This document shows, piece by piece, positions 9,963 through 20,393 of a stretch of DNA of 64,000 nucleotides; positions within the stretch are counted from its first letter, which is position 1; each line of letters starts with the position of its first letter. The DNA lies in the NCBI RefSeq assembly GCF_000482845.1, contig NZ_AXWV01000016.1:24257-88256 (forward strand). Reading direction: 5' to 3'. The notes beneath the pieces are model-generated. The model made no database searches. It was not told where the DNA came from and worked only from the letters and a program-made list of their open reading frames with translations. The translations under genes and the position numbers were made by a program. The stretch is from Anaerobiospirillum succiniciproducens DSM 6400. Its GTDB lineage: Bacteria; Pseudomonadota; Gammaproteobacteria; Enterobacterales; Succinivibrionaceae.

Positions 9963-10394
9963 CCACTAGTAATGGCTATTTAGCCTAGCTTTGTCAGCAC
10001 CACAGAGCATGATGATAGCTGTATGAAATAAGCTCATCATGCTCAATACACCATGCTAATAGCATCAAGGTCATCAACGCGTGATGCTAATGGCATCACG
10101 TTGAGCGTTGCAAGATACTAAAAAGCTTGGCTTATGGTGCAATTGAAAGGCTAAATTGGTGCTTAGTTACTGACGATCGCGGCTAGGCAGCTGTAGTTGA
10201 CTAGTAAAATGGCGAAGCGATGGTTTGCATGACTTAGAAACGATTATTTTTCTAAATTCTGTGCACTTGGCCATGTCTACTTTCTATCTTAAGTGTATGC
10301 TGCAATAGATAAGTTAACTGTTGTTTGCCCCTTTGACGCTTAAGGACATGCTTTTTTTGAAGCTTTGAAGTCTTTGAGCTCTCAAGAGGCGCAA
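9963..10394 (+). promoter_or_regulatory. Gap before lon with a hairpin
   Basis: A perfect 8-bp stem (CGTGATGC at 10080-10087, GCATCACG at 10093-10100, loop TAATG) lies about 115 bp past the stop of the Arg-Ser gene. No T-run follows, so it may be a weak terminator or only a stable hairpin. I found no clear sigma-32 promoter for lon, though lon is a heat-shock gene in relatives. Confidence 0.35.
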
Positions 10395-13300
10395 ATGAAG
10401 GGGTTCGTTCAAGGATTTCACACACATATGGCTGAATTTGACGATATCAAGACTATGTTGAACTCTCTTCTAGTAGCTAGCCCACTTAACATGGGCAGCG
10501 AAGAGAAGAGTGATAACGAGTACAAGATTGAAGATGGCTATGATAATGACAATCCTCTAGCTATGACAGATCTGTACCGTGATGAATTGGGTAACCGTCT
10601 GCCATCTAAGCTCCATGTGGTCCCTCTGTACGGCCGCCCAATTTTGCCATCGCAGATTACAACTATTCAGCTGTCTATCGAATGGCTCGATGTGATTACT
10701 GAGGTTATATCCTCATCCCATCACACCTTTGCCATGTTCGCAGTGGACAATGACAAGCTTAAGAAGTCTCACTTAGCAGTTAAGGACTTTCCTAAGACTG
10801 GTACTGTGGTGCGTCTGCTCTCTGCTCGCTCAGGCCCTGAGGAGATTGATATTGTCTGTGAAGGTGTACGCCGTGTTAGCCTCATTGAAGTTGCTGACAT
10901 CCGTAAGAACTTAGCACAGGTACGCTACCCAGAAATCGAGTATCGTCTTGCCAATCCATCTACTCGTGACAAGCTCAATGCTAACAATCAAGCTTTACGC
11001 GATAGCATTGATCGCTCCGTTGCTTTTGATAAGAAGCTGCAGAACATCTTAAAAGAGATGCGTGACTATGGCAGATCTATTGGTATTGATGTCCAAAAGA
11101 AGCCTGGCACCTTCGATTTTAACTACTTCATTTTTAGAGACGATCGCACCATTGGTCGTCTTTCCAAGGCTAAATTAGACAGCCTCTTTGACTTTATTGG
11201 CTATAAAGATCTCTCTGATGACGAGAAGTATCAGATTGCTATGTTCTTAGCTCGTCCAACTAAGGATGAGCTAAACAAGCTCAACTCATACTATTCCAAG
11301 GCTGTACGCATCATCACCGAAAGATCAAAGCAGCTGCATGAAGATCTCGCCCATATTTCTCCAAAGGCCCGTGAGATCGCACAAAGCCTCATCGGCAATG
11401 TTGATAAGTCATCAACCAATGGCTCTCCTGTTTTAGAGGCCATCAAGGCTATTTCTGGCAAAAACGATACACAAAGCACTGCTAATAAAGACAAGAGCAA
11501 TGCTGCAGACGCTGCATCAACAGCTGCGGCAGATGCTGCATCTAATGCAGCAGCTTATGCTGAGGGCGTTGTTGACGCTAAGGATGCTCTAGATGGCCCT
11601 GCCTCTAACGATGGTGTATCTGTCTTACGAGGTGAAAGTCAGCTTAGTCAGACTATTGTGGGTAAGGATAGCCAGGGTAATGACACTATTACCATGCGCC
11701 TTAACGTTAATGATGATGATGAGATTAACGATAAGACCTTATCTGATATTGCTAAGCAGCTTAGCAATATGTTCTCGATTACTGAGCTGCGTCAAAAGCG
11801 TCAGCCAAATAATGATCAGCAGCTCGTTGGCGTTACCTCTAAAAAAGGTCAGGCCGAGATTGATAGTAAGTTAGAGCAAGCCGATAATAAGCTCTCTTAT
11901 GAGTTCATGGAGCGTATCTCTAAGATCTTAGAAGATGAGTCTGATCGTAGCGCTTCAGATAGCTCAGATCATGAAGCTAGTGAAGGTTACTCTAGAGAAG
12001 ATCTCTTTAACCTCATTGCCAAGATTGGTGAGCGCGAGGAAGAAGAAACTGCTCGTGCGAAAAAAGACTTTAAGGACGCTGCGCTTAAAGAAATCATCGC
12101 TAATACTCCTAAAGATGAGACTCCTAACGAAGAGCCAGTTACAGGTCCAAATATCGGCTTTATCAACAACGATACTGCCGTCGTTACCTTTATGCCAGGT
12201 CGTGACTCCTCTGAGGATTTACTCCTGCGCTTAACTGAGATTCAAAATGAACACGAGCAACAGTTAGCTAAAGAAGCATCTGCAGCTGAGACTATCAGGG
12301 CTGCTGATGATGCTGAGGGCTATTTATCCTCTTTAGATAACAATGAGTCTGAAGGCGCTCAAATGCACATTATTGGCGATGTGCAAAATGAAGATGGCTC
12401 TCAAGAGACTAACTTAGTTGTCAGTGGCGAAGGTCAAATCAAGCCTGAGCTCAAAGAGTTCTTAAGCTTCTTAATGAAGGGCAAGGACTTAGCTCAAATC
12501 ACTGCCGATATGGAAGAGGTTGATGAGCTTGATGACGATGAGGGCGAGACTAAAGGATCAAAGAGATCCAAGCGAACCTCTGCCAAGAGTGCAGCTAAGG
12601 GTGCTGAAAAGCGCTCTGGCAAGTGGGGCGATCTGCAGCGTGCTGCTATGATCCGCAGCAAGCTTGCTAGCATCTTAGGCGGTAAGGTTGTCTTTGGTGT
12701 TAGCTCTTTAAATGAGCGCCAGGCCGGTGCTCAAAAAGAAGTCGAGACTCGCGCTTATTGCTTAGGCATCACTGCTGCGCTGCAGGAGATGATTCCGCTC
12801 AATCCTATGATCACCGAGGAGATGAGACAGTATCTGTCACGCTTTGACATTTCTAATCCATCTACCTTAGCTGACTGCGCTGCCTCAATTACTCAATCTA
12901 AGCCAGAAGAACTGCAAGAGGTGCTCGACACCATCCCAATCTTGCCACGCTTAAAGCTGACCTTCGATCTCATCTCACGTGAGCTCTCTGCTGCTAAGTT
13001 ACAAGACAAGATTAAAGTATCGGTTTCTGACAAGATTCAAAAGCGCCAAAAGGACTTCTTCTTACGCGAACAGCTCAATGAAATCAAAAAAGAGCTGGGT
13101 CTTTCAGCTGATGAAAAAGACATCGATATTGAGAAATTCAAAGAGCGTATGGCTAAGCTCAATCCTCCAGAGCATATTAAAGCTCGCTTTAATGAGGAAA
13201 TTGAGAAGCTCTCTATGCTTGAAACCTCAAGCTCCGAGTACGGCACTACCCGTAACTATGTAGACATCATCACCTCCATTCCATGGGGCAAGATGAGCAA

Positions 13301-15569
13301 AGAGCGTTTAGCCTCCAATAAGTCCAAGGATGCTAAGAAAGCTAATGCTGTTAACTTAGAGCGTGCCCGTAAGATCTTAGATGAGGATCATGAGGGTCTG
13401 CAGGATGTTAAGGATCGTATTATTGAGTTCTTAGCTGTTGGCGCTCTTAAAGGTCATACCTCAGGTCAGATCATGCTCTTTGTGGGCCCTCCTGGTGTGG
13501 GTAAGACCTCTATTGGTAAGTCTATTGCCAAAGCCTTGAATCGTCCTTTCTATCGCTTATCTTTAGGCGGTATTGATGATGTATCCGAGATCAAAGGCCA
13601 CCGTAAGACTTATGTTGGCGCAATGCCTGGCAAGATTGTCTCAGCACTGCGTGAAACTAAGGTGATGAACCCAGTTATCATGCTCGATGAGATCGATAAG
13701 CTTGGTAAGTCCTATCACGGTGATCCAGACTCAGCTCTGCTTGAGACCTTAGATCCTGAACAAAATAAGAACTTCTTAGACGTCTATTTAGATGAAAAGA
13801 TGGACCTGTCTAACTGTCTGTTTATCTGTACTGCCAACAGCACTGAGACTATCTCAGCTCCGCTTTTAGACCGTATGGATCCAATCAGACTCTCTGGCTA
13901 CATTGCTAAAGAGAAGTTTGCCATTGCTAAGAAGCACTTACTGCCACGAGCTTTAGAAAATGCCGGCATGAAGCGTAATAGCAGCGCCCTGCGTCTGCCA
14001 GATGAGTGCTTAACTGCACTTATCGATGGCTATGCTCGTGAAAGCGGCGTGCGTTCTTTAGAGCGCTCCATTGCTAAGCTGATTCGTAAGGCTGCAGTAA
14101 AACTCATTCAAGGTGAGAGCAAGGTCATCATCAACGAGTCTGATCTTGAGACTTATCTTGGTACTGCTCCATTTAAGCGTGAAAAGCTCTTAGAGGGTAT
14201 TGGTATTCAAACTGGTCTTGCTTGGACTGCCTCAGGTGGTGTGACCTTACCTGTTGAGTCCATTATTACTAGCCACGATACTGCAGGCTTTAAGCTAACT
14301 GGATCACTCGGTGACGTGATGAAAGAATCAGCCTCGATTGCTCTTTCTTATGTACAGTCACACCTGAACATGTTCTGCTCTACTAAGACACAGACAGCTT
14401 TCTTTAAGAAGAAGACCGTACACTTACACGTTCCTGAAGGTGCTATTCCAAAGGATGGCCCATCAGCTGGTGTAACCATGGCTACTTCATTACTCTCGCT
14501 GGCCTTAAACACCGCTCCTGCTGCAAGACATGCTATGACTGGTGAGCTCACCTTAACTGGTCACGTACTGCCAATTGGTGGTCTGCGTGAAAAGGTAATT
14601 GCGGCTCGTCGTGTTGGTATTTTCGATCTCATTATCCCAATTGGTAATGAGGGCGATGTTAAAGAGTTACCTGAGCACGTACGCTCTGGCGTAACCTTCT
14701 ACTTTGCTGACAAGTACGAGGATGTGGCCTACACCCTCTTTAGTCAGGTTCAACCACTCATTAAGAAGGCACTCCCAGGCTACAACGGTCCAAAGGTAAT
14801 CCACTTTGACGATGATGGCCTCTACCCAGAGGATGCCAAGGATAAGGCCGACAAAGCACAATCATCAAAAGCAACTACCAAGGTAGCATCCAAGGTAAAG
14901 ACAGCAGCAAAGTCTACAGGCACTCCAGGTTCAGCCACACCTCGCAATAGTAAGGCCTCTACTGGCTCCTTTATTGGCGACAATGCTGAGGCCATCAAGC
15001 AAGCCGGTGCTGCCAAGCGCTCTGCTGCCAATGCAAGCGCAGCCAAGAAGGCTGCAGCTACTAAGACCACTGCAGCCAAGGTAAAGGCACCAGCAGCTAA
15101 GAAGCCAGTTGCTACAAAGACTACTGCTGCTTCTAAGGCCAAGGCTCCTGCAGCCAAGAAGCCAGTAGCCGCAAAGGCTACTGCGGCATCAAAGGCCAAA
15201 GCTCCAGCAGCCAAGAAAGCTACCTCAGCCAAGTCTACTGCTGCTTCTAAGGCTAAGACTCCTGTAGCTAAGAAGCCAATTGCTGCAAAGGCTAGCGCTG
15301 CAGCAAAGGCCAAGGCTCCTGCAGCTAAGAAGCCAGTTGCTGCAAAAATTAGTGCTGCGGCTTCTAAGACCAAGGCTCCTGTAGCCAAGAAGCCAGTTGC
15401 TGCAAAGTCTACTGCAGCCTCTAAGGCTAAGGCTCCTGTAGCTAAGAAGCCGGTTGCTGCAACTAAGTCTACTGCAGCTTCTAAGGCTAAGGCTCCTGTA
15501 GCCAAGAAAGCTACTGCAGCAAAGGCCAAGACTGTTAAGAAAACTACTAAGAAGAAGTCTGAGTCTTAA
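10395..15569 (+). CDS. lon: ATP-dependent protease Lon, giant form with acidic insertion and H1-like tail
   Basis: Lon is the cytoplasmic AAA+ serine protease that degrades misfolded and regulatory proteins. Family proteins have about 780-810 residues; this has about 1724. In order: an N-terminal substrate-binding domain (LHVVPLYGRPILPS, about 75-180); a long acidic, Ala/Ser/Asp-rich insertion (about 350-760); the Lon coiled coil (RQKDFFLREQLNEIKKELG, near 890); Walker A GPPGVGKTS (near 1035); Walker B VIMLDEIDK; the protease domain with catalytic Ser in PKDGPSAGVT (near 1360) and Lys in GLREKVIAARR (near 1405); and from about 1478 a basic tail with repeated APAAKKPVAAK-TAASKAK units. I chose ATG at 10395 because AGAGG lies 5 bases upstream; TTG at 10365 or ATG at 10428 are possible. 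All catalytic motifs look intact. Confidence 0.95.
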   Translation: MKGFVQGFHTHMAEFDDIKTMLNSLLVASPLNMGSEEKSDNEYKIEDGYDNDNPLAMTDLYRDELGNRLPSKLHVVPLYGRPILPSQITTIQLSIEWLDVITEVISSSHHTFAMFAVDNDKLKKSHLAVKDFPKTGTVVRLLSARSGPEEIDIVCEGVRRVSLIEVADIRKNLAQVRYPEIEYRLANPSTRDKLNANNQALRDSIDRSVAFDKKLQNILKEMRDYGRSIGIDVQKKPGTFDFNYFIFRDDRTIGRLSKAKLDSLFDFIGYKDLSDDEKYQIAMFLARPTKDELNKLNSYYSKAVRIITERSKQLHEDLAHISPKAREIAQSLIGNVDKSSTNGSPVLEAIKAISGKNDTQSTANKDKSNAADAASTAAADAASNAAAYAEGVVDAKDALDGPASNDGVSVLRGESQLSQTIVGKDSQGNDTITMRLNVNDDDEINDKTLSDIAKQLSNMFSITELRQKRQPNNDQQLVGVTSKKGQAEIDSKLEQADNKLSYEFMERISKILEDESDRSASDSSDHEASEGYSREDLFNLIAKIGEREEEETARAKKDFKDAALKEIIANTPKDETPNEEPVTGPNIGFINNDTAVVTFMPGRDSSEDLLLRLTEIQNEHEQQLAKEASAAETIRAADDAEGYLSSLDNNESEGAQMHIIGDVQNEDGSQETNLVVSGEGQIKPELKEFLSFLMKGKDLAQITADMEEVDELDDDEGETKGSKRSKRTSAKSAAKGAEKRSGKWGDLQRAAMIRSKLASILGGKVVFGVSSLNERQAGAQKEVETRAYCLGITAALQEMIPLNPMITEEMRQYLSRFDISNPSTLADCAASITQSKPEELQEVLDTIPILPRLKLTFDLISRELSAAKLQDKIKVSVSDKIQKRQKDFFLREQLNEIKKELGLSADEKDIDIEKFKERMAKLNPPEHIKARFNEEIEKLSMLETSSSEYGTTRNYVDIITSIPWGKMSKERLASNKSKDAKKANAVNLERARKILDEDHEGLQDVKDRIIEFLAVGALKGHTSGQIMLFVGPPGVGKTSIGKSIAKALNRPFYRLSLGGIDDVSEIKGHRKTYVGAMPGKIVSALRETKVMNPVIMLDEIDKLGKSYHGDPDSALLETLDPEQNKNFLDVYLDEKMDLSNCLFICTANSTETISAPLLDRMDPIRLSGYIAKEKFAIAKKHLLPRALENAGMKRNSSALRLPDECLTALIDGYARESGVRSLERSIAKLIRKAAVKLIQGESKVIINESDLETYLGTAPFKREKLLEGIGIQTGLAWTASGGVTLPVESIITSHDTAGFKLTGSLGDVMKESASIALSYVQSHLNMFCSTKTQTAFFKKKTVHLHVPEGAIPKDGPSAGVTMATSLLSLALNTAPAARHAMTGELTLTGHVLPIGGLREKVIAARRVGIFDLIIPIGNEGDVKELPEHVRSGVTFYFADKYEDVAYTLFSQVQPLIKKALPGYNGPKVIHFDDDGLYPEDAKDKADKAQSSKATTKVASKVKTAAKSTGTPGSATPRNSKASTGSFIGDNAEAIKQAGAAKRSAANASAAKKAAATKTTAAKVKAPAAKKPVATKTTAASKAKAPAAKKPVAAKATAASKAKAPAAKKATSAKSTAASKAKTPVAKKPIAAKASAAAKAKAPAAKKPVAAKISAAASKTKAPVAKKPVAAKSTAASKAKAPVAKKPVAATKSTAASKAKAPVAKKATAAKAKTVKKTTKKKSES

Positions 15570-15609
15570 GAATAGCTTTGAGTTAGTTCTGGCCATATAA
15601 TGGCCATTA

Positions 15610-15647
15610 AAACGGCGGATCGATGCAAATTGGTCTGCCGTTTTTGC
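15610..15647 (+). terminator. Terminator after lon
   Basis: The arms AACGGCGGA and TCTGCCGTT (one mismatch) are followed by TTTTTG, 41 bp after the lon stop codon. Confidence 0.7.
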
Positions 15648-15851
15648 TTTGAGAGGGGTGCTGAGCAAGTGCACCTTTTATGGGGGCTTGGATGAGACTT
15701 TAGCTTCGTTTTGGATTTGGCTTTAAATGGAGCTCAAGAGAAGGATGCAGCTTAGGTTGGTCGTGATGGGCTGCTCGATGATAGGCTTTTTTGGGATAGG
15801 CCTAATTGGGGGCGAGGTTGGCGCTGCGAGATTTTGCAGTGGCCAGAAACG

Positions 15852-15873
15852 AAAAAAGCACCTTAAGGTGCTT
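15852..15873 (-). terminator. Terminator of tRNA-Pro
   Basis: On the minus strand the palindrome AGCACCTTAAGGTGCT is followed directly by TTTTTTC. It lies a few bases beyond the CCA end of the tRNA. Confidence 0.8.
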
Positions 15874-15880
15874 CATCTAC

Positions 15881-15957
15881 TGGTCGGTGATGTAGGATTC
15901 GAACCTACGACCCACTGCTCCCAAAGCAGTTGCGCTACCGGACTGCGCTAATCACCG
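15881..15957 (-). tRNA. tRNA-Pro(TGG)
   Basis: The 77-nt gene folds into a full cloverleaf. The acceptor arms are CGGTGAT and ATCACCG with discriminator A and encoded CCA. The D arm is GCGC-AGTCCGGTA-GCGC. The anticodon stem ACTGC/GCAGT carries the loop TTTGGGA, giving anticodon TGG. The T arm is GTAGG-TTCGAAT-CCTAC. It closely resembles E. coli tRNA-Pro(TGG). It stands alone between convergently placed lon and bioD, with its own promoter and terminator. Confidence 0.97.
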
Positions 15958-15966
15958 ACGGCGCTC

Positions 15967-15995
15967 ATTATAGGAAAGCGCCATATGAGTGTCAA
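15967..15995 (-). promoter_or_regulatory. Consensus sigma-70 promoter of tRNA-Pro
   Basis: On the minus strand TTGACA and TATAAT match the consensus at all twelve positions and are separated by exactly 17 bases. The discriminator is GC-rich (GAGCGCCG), as in stable-RNA promoters under stringent control. The predicted start is within a few bases of the mature tRNA 5' end. Confidence 0.9.
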
Positions 15996-16314
15996 CAAAT
16001 TAAATAAGATTTTTTCCAAAATATGCTTAACTTGAGCGCACTCATTGGCTCATGTTGCAATAAAAGCCGATAGATATAGGCTTTTTTAAGAAAATTTGCT
16101 TAGTTGTGGTGGTGGCTTTTTTGCCTTTAGCTCATGTTGTTAAAGCCATACACTAAAGGCATTAAAGCTATATTACATGCGCATTCTCGACAAAAGCCTG
16201 GTATTGTTTGCCAAGCTTTTGGGGTACCCACATGGTCTTTCTTTTTTGTTGTTGTGGGCACAGCGCGTGTGATGGTGCAGTAAGTGTGGTTGCTTCTCTT
16301 TATCTTATGGGCTC
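15996..16314. other. Gap between the tRNA-Pro promoter and bioD
   Basis: No gene is visible. A hairpin at 16063-16088 (AAAGCC and GGCTTT arms, T- or A-rich on both flanks) could terminate bioD transcription on the minus strand, although it lies about 230 bp past the stop codon. Confidence 0.4.
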
Positions 16315-17181
16315 TTAGTGCTCAAAGAGGGCTTGGCAGCTAGAACTGTCAAACTTGAGCTCGCTATCACCCTTAGCTACGGTGGCGATGACCTTAACAG
16401 AGGTCATGGTCTCCACCATCTTCTTGTTGTCTTCATACATTGGGTTGGAGGCAATGAAGTTATTAAGGATGATGAACATATCCTTGGTATCAAAGCCAGC
16501 TTGAGTAAGCGAAGTAACTGTAGTTAAGGTATTGTTGATAACGCCTAAAGCAGCATCAGCCACAATCACGACCTTAACGCCTACTTCCTCTTTTACAATG
16601 CGCATTAAATCTAAGATGGTAAAGCGCTGTAAGTTAAGCTTATTAAAGTACTTGCTAGATTTCAGTGCGTCTAGCGCTGCAGAGCTCTCTTGGGCCATGG
16701 CTGAGTCGGCACAGCAAGCTGCAGCATAAGTATATAGCTCATCATCCCAGCGTAATGGACAGTAAACACCACCACTACCTTCAAGCACAGTAAGCTTGGA
16801 TGTGTCATAGACTTTGTAAAAGCTCTGCATAATCTTGTCAAAGCTAATTGGCTCGCCGCCAGAGTGCTTTTGAGCTAAGTGTGGCGAGACGGCCTCTTCA
16901 TACAGATATGAAGTTAGGTCTTCATCTTTTTGGCCAAGTGATGCAAAGCTATTGACGTAACCTGCATCGGACTGAGCAATAGAGTTTGCACCGCTAATTG
17001 CAGCCTTGTAATAACCAACTAAGCGAACAAAAGATGGCGTCTCTTGCCATGGACAAACTTCACCCTTTTGGCCTTTGAGGTAGTCAGAGGCAAACTTACA
17101 CAGCATGGCAGTTACGTAGGTTTTACCCACATCAGTACCAGTACCAGTAACAAAGATCGGCTTTAAGTTTGACTTAGTCAT
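16315..17181 (-). CDS. bioD: Dethiobiotin synthetase
   Basis: BioD closes the ureido ring of dethiobiotin from 7,8-diaminopelargonate, CO2 and ATP. The 288-residue product has the P-loop FVTGTGTDVGKT near residues 11-22, YYKAAISG (matching YKPVxSG), EAVSPHLAQK (matching EPxSPH) and the EGSGGVYCPL motif, all diagnostic of the family. It is longer than the usual 225 residues, with extra loops such as the one around QESSAALDALKSS. I start at ATG 17181, where GAGGG lies five bases upstream; an upstream TTG is in frame but lacks a site. It is separated from the other biotin genes by ilvC and ilvIH. A second, more divergent BioD-like gene lies at 31787-32527. Confidence 0.92.
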   Translation of the reverse strand: MTKSNLKPIFVTGTGTDVGKTYVTAMLCKFASDYLKGQKGEVCPWQETPSFVRLVGYYKAAISGANSIAQSDAGYVNSFASLGQKDEDLTSYLYEEAVSPHLAQKHSGGEPISFDKIMQSFYKVYDTSKLTVLEGSGGVYCPLRWDDELYTYAAACCADSAMAQESSAALDALKSSKYFNKLNLQRFTILDLMRIVKEEVGVKVVIVADAALGVINNTLTTVTSLTQAGFDTKDMFIILNNFIASNPMYEDNKKMVETMTSVKVIATVAKGDSELKFDSSSCQALFEH

Positions 17182-18030
17182 AATTACCCTCAAAAGTCGT
17201 TAAAAACTTGTGCTAAACCTTTGTCTTACGTGCTTTACAGCTTAATAAGACCAAGTTTTTGTGCATCTAGCGACTGCATATCTTACACGCTCTAGTCAAT
17301 TGCAACAAATAAAGTGCAAAATGAAATCTTTACCTAAGCTTTACAGCGTTTGCTGTGGTTATTTTTGTGGTTAGCATCCTTATTAGTGCAAAGACAATGA
17401 TTTTTATGCACTAAGTTAGATCAACTAGCTCTAAGTGATGATCCTTATTGTGCATTGACCTTGTTAGCTTAGTTATTTGATTAAGATGAAAACAAATCAA
17501 GACATACATTGCATAGTCAATCTGCTCATGAATGAGATCGCTAAGCTTTTAACCATGGCTTTGCTTAAAACCATGTGTCGACCACATAAGATAGTGCTGG
17601 TCAAATTAGCTTTAGCTATGCTCTTAAGCTTAAATAAAGCTTCTTGAGATAGAACTGATAATGCGCAGCTTTAACTTACTTGTTGATACTACCTTTTAAA
17701 GCTACGTGCTGTTATTCAAAAGTTGGTGTTTAGCTGTTTAGATGCTCTTGTTTTAACTTTCCGCGTATTGGCAGTGCTAAGTAACTTACCTATTGCAGGG
17801 CACTTTAAATGAGCCTACCGCACTTCATTAGCCGATACATCCGAGTCAGGGTTACCTTTTTTGCCCTGAAACTACTCTGCGCACTTTTCAATTAAAGCTA
17901 CACGTTTACCGACAGTAGCCACAATCAAGCTAAGACCATTAGCTTTGCTAAGAGATTATCGGAAGGTTAGTCATTTACAGGTTTTCTATTATCGGCAAGG
18001 TGGGGCCGAGTTCTCATCAAGGTACAAAAA
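17182..18030. other. Divergent intergenic region bioD / ilvC
   Basis: 849 bp with no gene. It must hold the promoters of bioD (minus) and ilvC (plus). A TCAGGG/CCCTGA inverted repeat around a T-rich loop lies at 17855-17878, about 150 bp before ilvC, and the word ATTATCGG occurs twice (near 17956 and 17989). I found no obvious leader peptide rich in Ile, Val or Leu codons. Confidence 0.4.
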
Positions 18031-19509
18031 ATGGCGAATTACTTTAATTCTTTGAATTTACGTGAGCAGTTAGCACAGTTAGGCTGCTGTGAGTTTATGG
18101 AACGCTCCGAGTTTGCAAATGGTTGCGACTTCTTAAAGGGTAAGAAAGTCGTGATTGTGGGCTGCGGCGCACAAGGTCTTAACCAAGGCCTCAACCTCCG
18201 TGACTCTGGCCTAGACGTGTCCTACGCCTTGCGTGCTCAGGCCATCGAGCAAAAGCGTGCTTCTTTTGTTCGTGCAAGTGAAAACGGCTTTAAAGTCGGT
18301 ACCTACGAAGAACTCATTCCAACTGCGGACCTTGTCATTAACCTTACTCCAGATAAGCAGCACTCAGACGTAGTTAGCGCTGTTATGCCACTCATGAAGA
18401 AAGGCGCAGCTTTAGGCTATTCCCACGGCTTTAACATCGTTGAAGTTGGCGAGAAGATCCGTGATGACATCACCGTTGTGATGATGGCTCCAAAGGGCCC
18501 TGGTACTGAGCTGCGTAAAGAATACGAGCGTGGTTTTGGTATCCCTACTTTAATTGCTGTTCACGCTGATAACGACCCTGATGGCAATGGTATGGAAATC
18601 GCCAAGGCATGGGCTGCTGGTACTGGCGGCCACCGTGCTGGAGTCTTACGCTCTTCATTCGTAGCTGAAGTTAAGTCCGACTTAATGGGTGAGCAGACCA
18701 TTTTATGTGGCGTGCTGCAGGCTGCCTCCATCTTATGCTATGACCACATGGTAGATAAGGGTGTTGATAGTGCCTATGCTTGCAAGTTAATTCAGTATGG
18801 TTGGGAAGTTATCTCCGAGGCTTTAAAGCACGGCGGTATCACCAATATGATGAACCGTCTTTCCAATCCAGCTAAGCTCAAGGCCTGTGAAATTGCTGAT
18901 AGCTTAAAGCAGCAATTAACCCCTCTGTACTTAAAGACCATGGATAACATTATCTCTGGTGCTTTCTCTGCAGGCATGATCGAAGACTGGGCCATGGACG
19001 ATTTTGATCTGCACTCCTGGCGTGAAGACTTTGCAATGTCTGGCTTTGAGACTGCCCCTGATTGCTTCATTGATATTAGCGAGCAAGAATACTTTGATAA
19101 GGGCATCTTATTAGTTGCCTTTGCTAAGGCAGGTATCGAGCTTGCCTTCGAGACCATGACTAAGAGCGGCATCTATCCAGAGTCTGCATACTACGAGTCA
19201 CTCCACGAGCTTCCATTAATTGCTAACCTGATTGCTCGTCGTCGTCTTTACGAAATGAATGTAGTTATCTCCGATACTGCTGAGTACGGTAACTACCTCT
19301 TTGCTAATGCAGCAATCCCACTTTTAAGAGACTACGTCAACAGCTTCGGTTTAGATGTGATTGGTGAGGGCCTCTCCGGCGACAACTGCGTTGATAACAC
19401 CGCCTTAATCGAGGCTAACGAGTCAATCTACCATCACCCAATTGAAGTCGTAGGTCGCACTTTACGTGCCTACATGTCAGACATGAAGAAGCTTAGCTTC
19501 CAAGGCTAA
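18031..19509 (+). CDS. ilvC: Ketol-acid reductoisomerase, class II (long form)
   Basis: IlvC converts acetolactate or acetohydroxybutyrate to the dihydroxy acid using NADPH and Mg2+, the second step of valine and isoleucine synthesis. At 492 residues it is the long, duplicated-domain class typical of enterobacteria. The Rossmann motif [11 protein letters not shown] is at residues 43-53 and [16 protein letters not shown] follows. Metal and substrate motifs [24 protein letters not shown] and [16 protein letters not shown] are nearly the same as in E. coli. The residue matching the E. coli Cys in APKCPGTE is Gly here. The start is ATG; an AAGGT element lies nine bases upstream. The gene has its own terminator and is followed by ilvI 870 bp later. 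Confidence 0.98.
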   Translation: MANYFNSLNLREQLAQLGCCEFMERSEFANGCDFLKGKKVVIVGCGAQGLNQGLNLRDSGLDVSYALRAQAIEQKRASFVRASENGFKVGTYEELIPTADLVINLTPDKQHSDVVSAVMPLMKKGAALGYSHGFNIVEVGEKIRDDITVVMMAPKGPGTELRKEYERGFGIPTLIAVHADNDPDGNGMEIAKAWAAGTGGHRAGVLRSSFVAEVKSDLMGEQTILCGVLQAASILCYDHMVDKGVDSAYACKLIQYGWEVISEALKHGGITNMMNRLSNPAKLKACEIADSLKQQLTPLYLKTMDNIISGAFSAGMIEDWAMDDFDLHSWREDFAMSGFETAPDCFIDISEQEYFDKGILLVAFAKAGIELAFETMTKSGIYPESAYYESLHELPLIANLIARRRLYEMNVVISDTAEYGNYLFANAAIPLLRDYVNSFGLDVIGEGLSGDNCVDNTALIEANESIYHHPIEVVGRTLRAYMSDMKKLSFQG

Positions 19510-19574
19510 TGAGCCTTGTAAAGGCCCAGATACTTACAATGGGCCACACAAGTTAATCTCACAAACCAGCAAGG

Positions 19575-19597
19575 CCCAGGGAAACCTGGGTCTTTTT
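19575..19597 (+). terminator. Terminator after ilvC
   Basis: CCCAGG-GAAA-CCTGGG followed by TCTTTTTG. The GAAA tetraloop makes this a stable hairpin. Confidence 0.85.
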
Positions 19598-20393
19598 GTC
19601 ATATTCAAAGCAATATAGACAAAAACCATAAGCTTGCATAACTGCCACCAAAACGGATCCTTTGCACTTCGCCTAGGCCTTTTAGCCTTCACATTTGCTG
19701 TAGGCATTTGGCTGACTGCCTGTTGCTGTTGGCATTTGCTGTTGGCATTTGGCTTTGTGCGCCTTGGTCGTTGGGCAGCTGTATTTGGCTTTGGAATTTA
19801 GCCTTGTGCGCCTTTGCTCCTTGTGCGTCTCGTGCGCTTTTTTAACGGGCAGCTTTACTGATGGTATGCGGCGTAGCTTTAGTGATTATCTTGTTCTGTT
19901 TGATTCTATCTGACGACTACTCATATGAAGCTGATATAAAGATAAGCCGTGCTTTAACCTTTTGATCGCGCTTTTAACAATTATTGAGTAGCTACGACTT
20001 ATACTTACGTTTTAACTGCACACTTCTCGTGACTGCAAACCATTACTAAACCTTTTGATCATATCTGGCGAGCTTAGAGGCATAGACTTTTACAAGCCTA
20101 TGGGCTTGCGATCTAATTGCCCTGGATCTGTTTAACTTGCTTGTGGCAATGGGGGCTAATATTATTTAGCCTTTGATGGATCTGAGGTTTGGTGCCTTAA
20201 TTTGCATAATTACACGCAATTTAATAGCTTTACGCACTACTCATGTGGTGATCCTGGCAGGTAGAGCATAGTTGATATCACATGGCCTTTATATGAATGA
20301 TGGGACATGTGGTCTGTTTAGTTTGTTGTTGTGTGATAGCTTGGTTTGTGTTGTTAGAAGCTGTCAGATACAGGTCTAATGTGGAGTTCGGCA
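19598..20393. other. Intergenic region ilvC / ilvI
   Basis: No gene is visible. The part at 19670-19860 is a degenerate repeat array built from words such as TTTGCTGTTGGCATTTGGCT and TTGTGCGCCTT. The rest presumably holds the ilvI promoter, which I cannot place. Confidence 0.4.

Noticed and set aside
14822..15529. 235-residue frame opposite the Lon tail
   Set aside because: Antisense shadow of the AAKKP repeats; no start context and no independent signal.
15727..15951. 74-residue plus-strand frame
   Set aside because: It runs across the tRNA-Pro gene and its terminator on the opposite strand.
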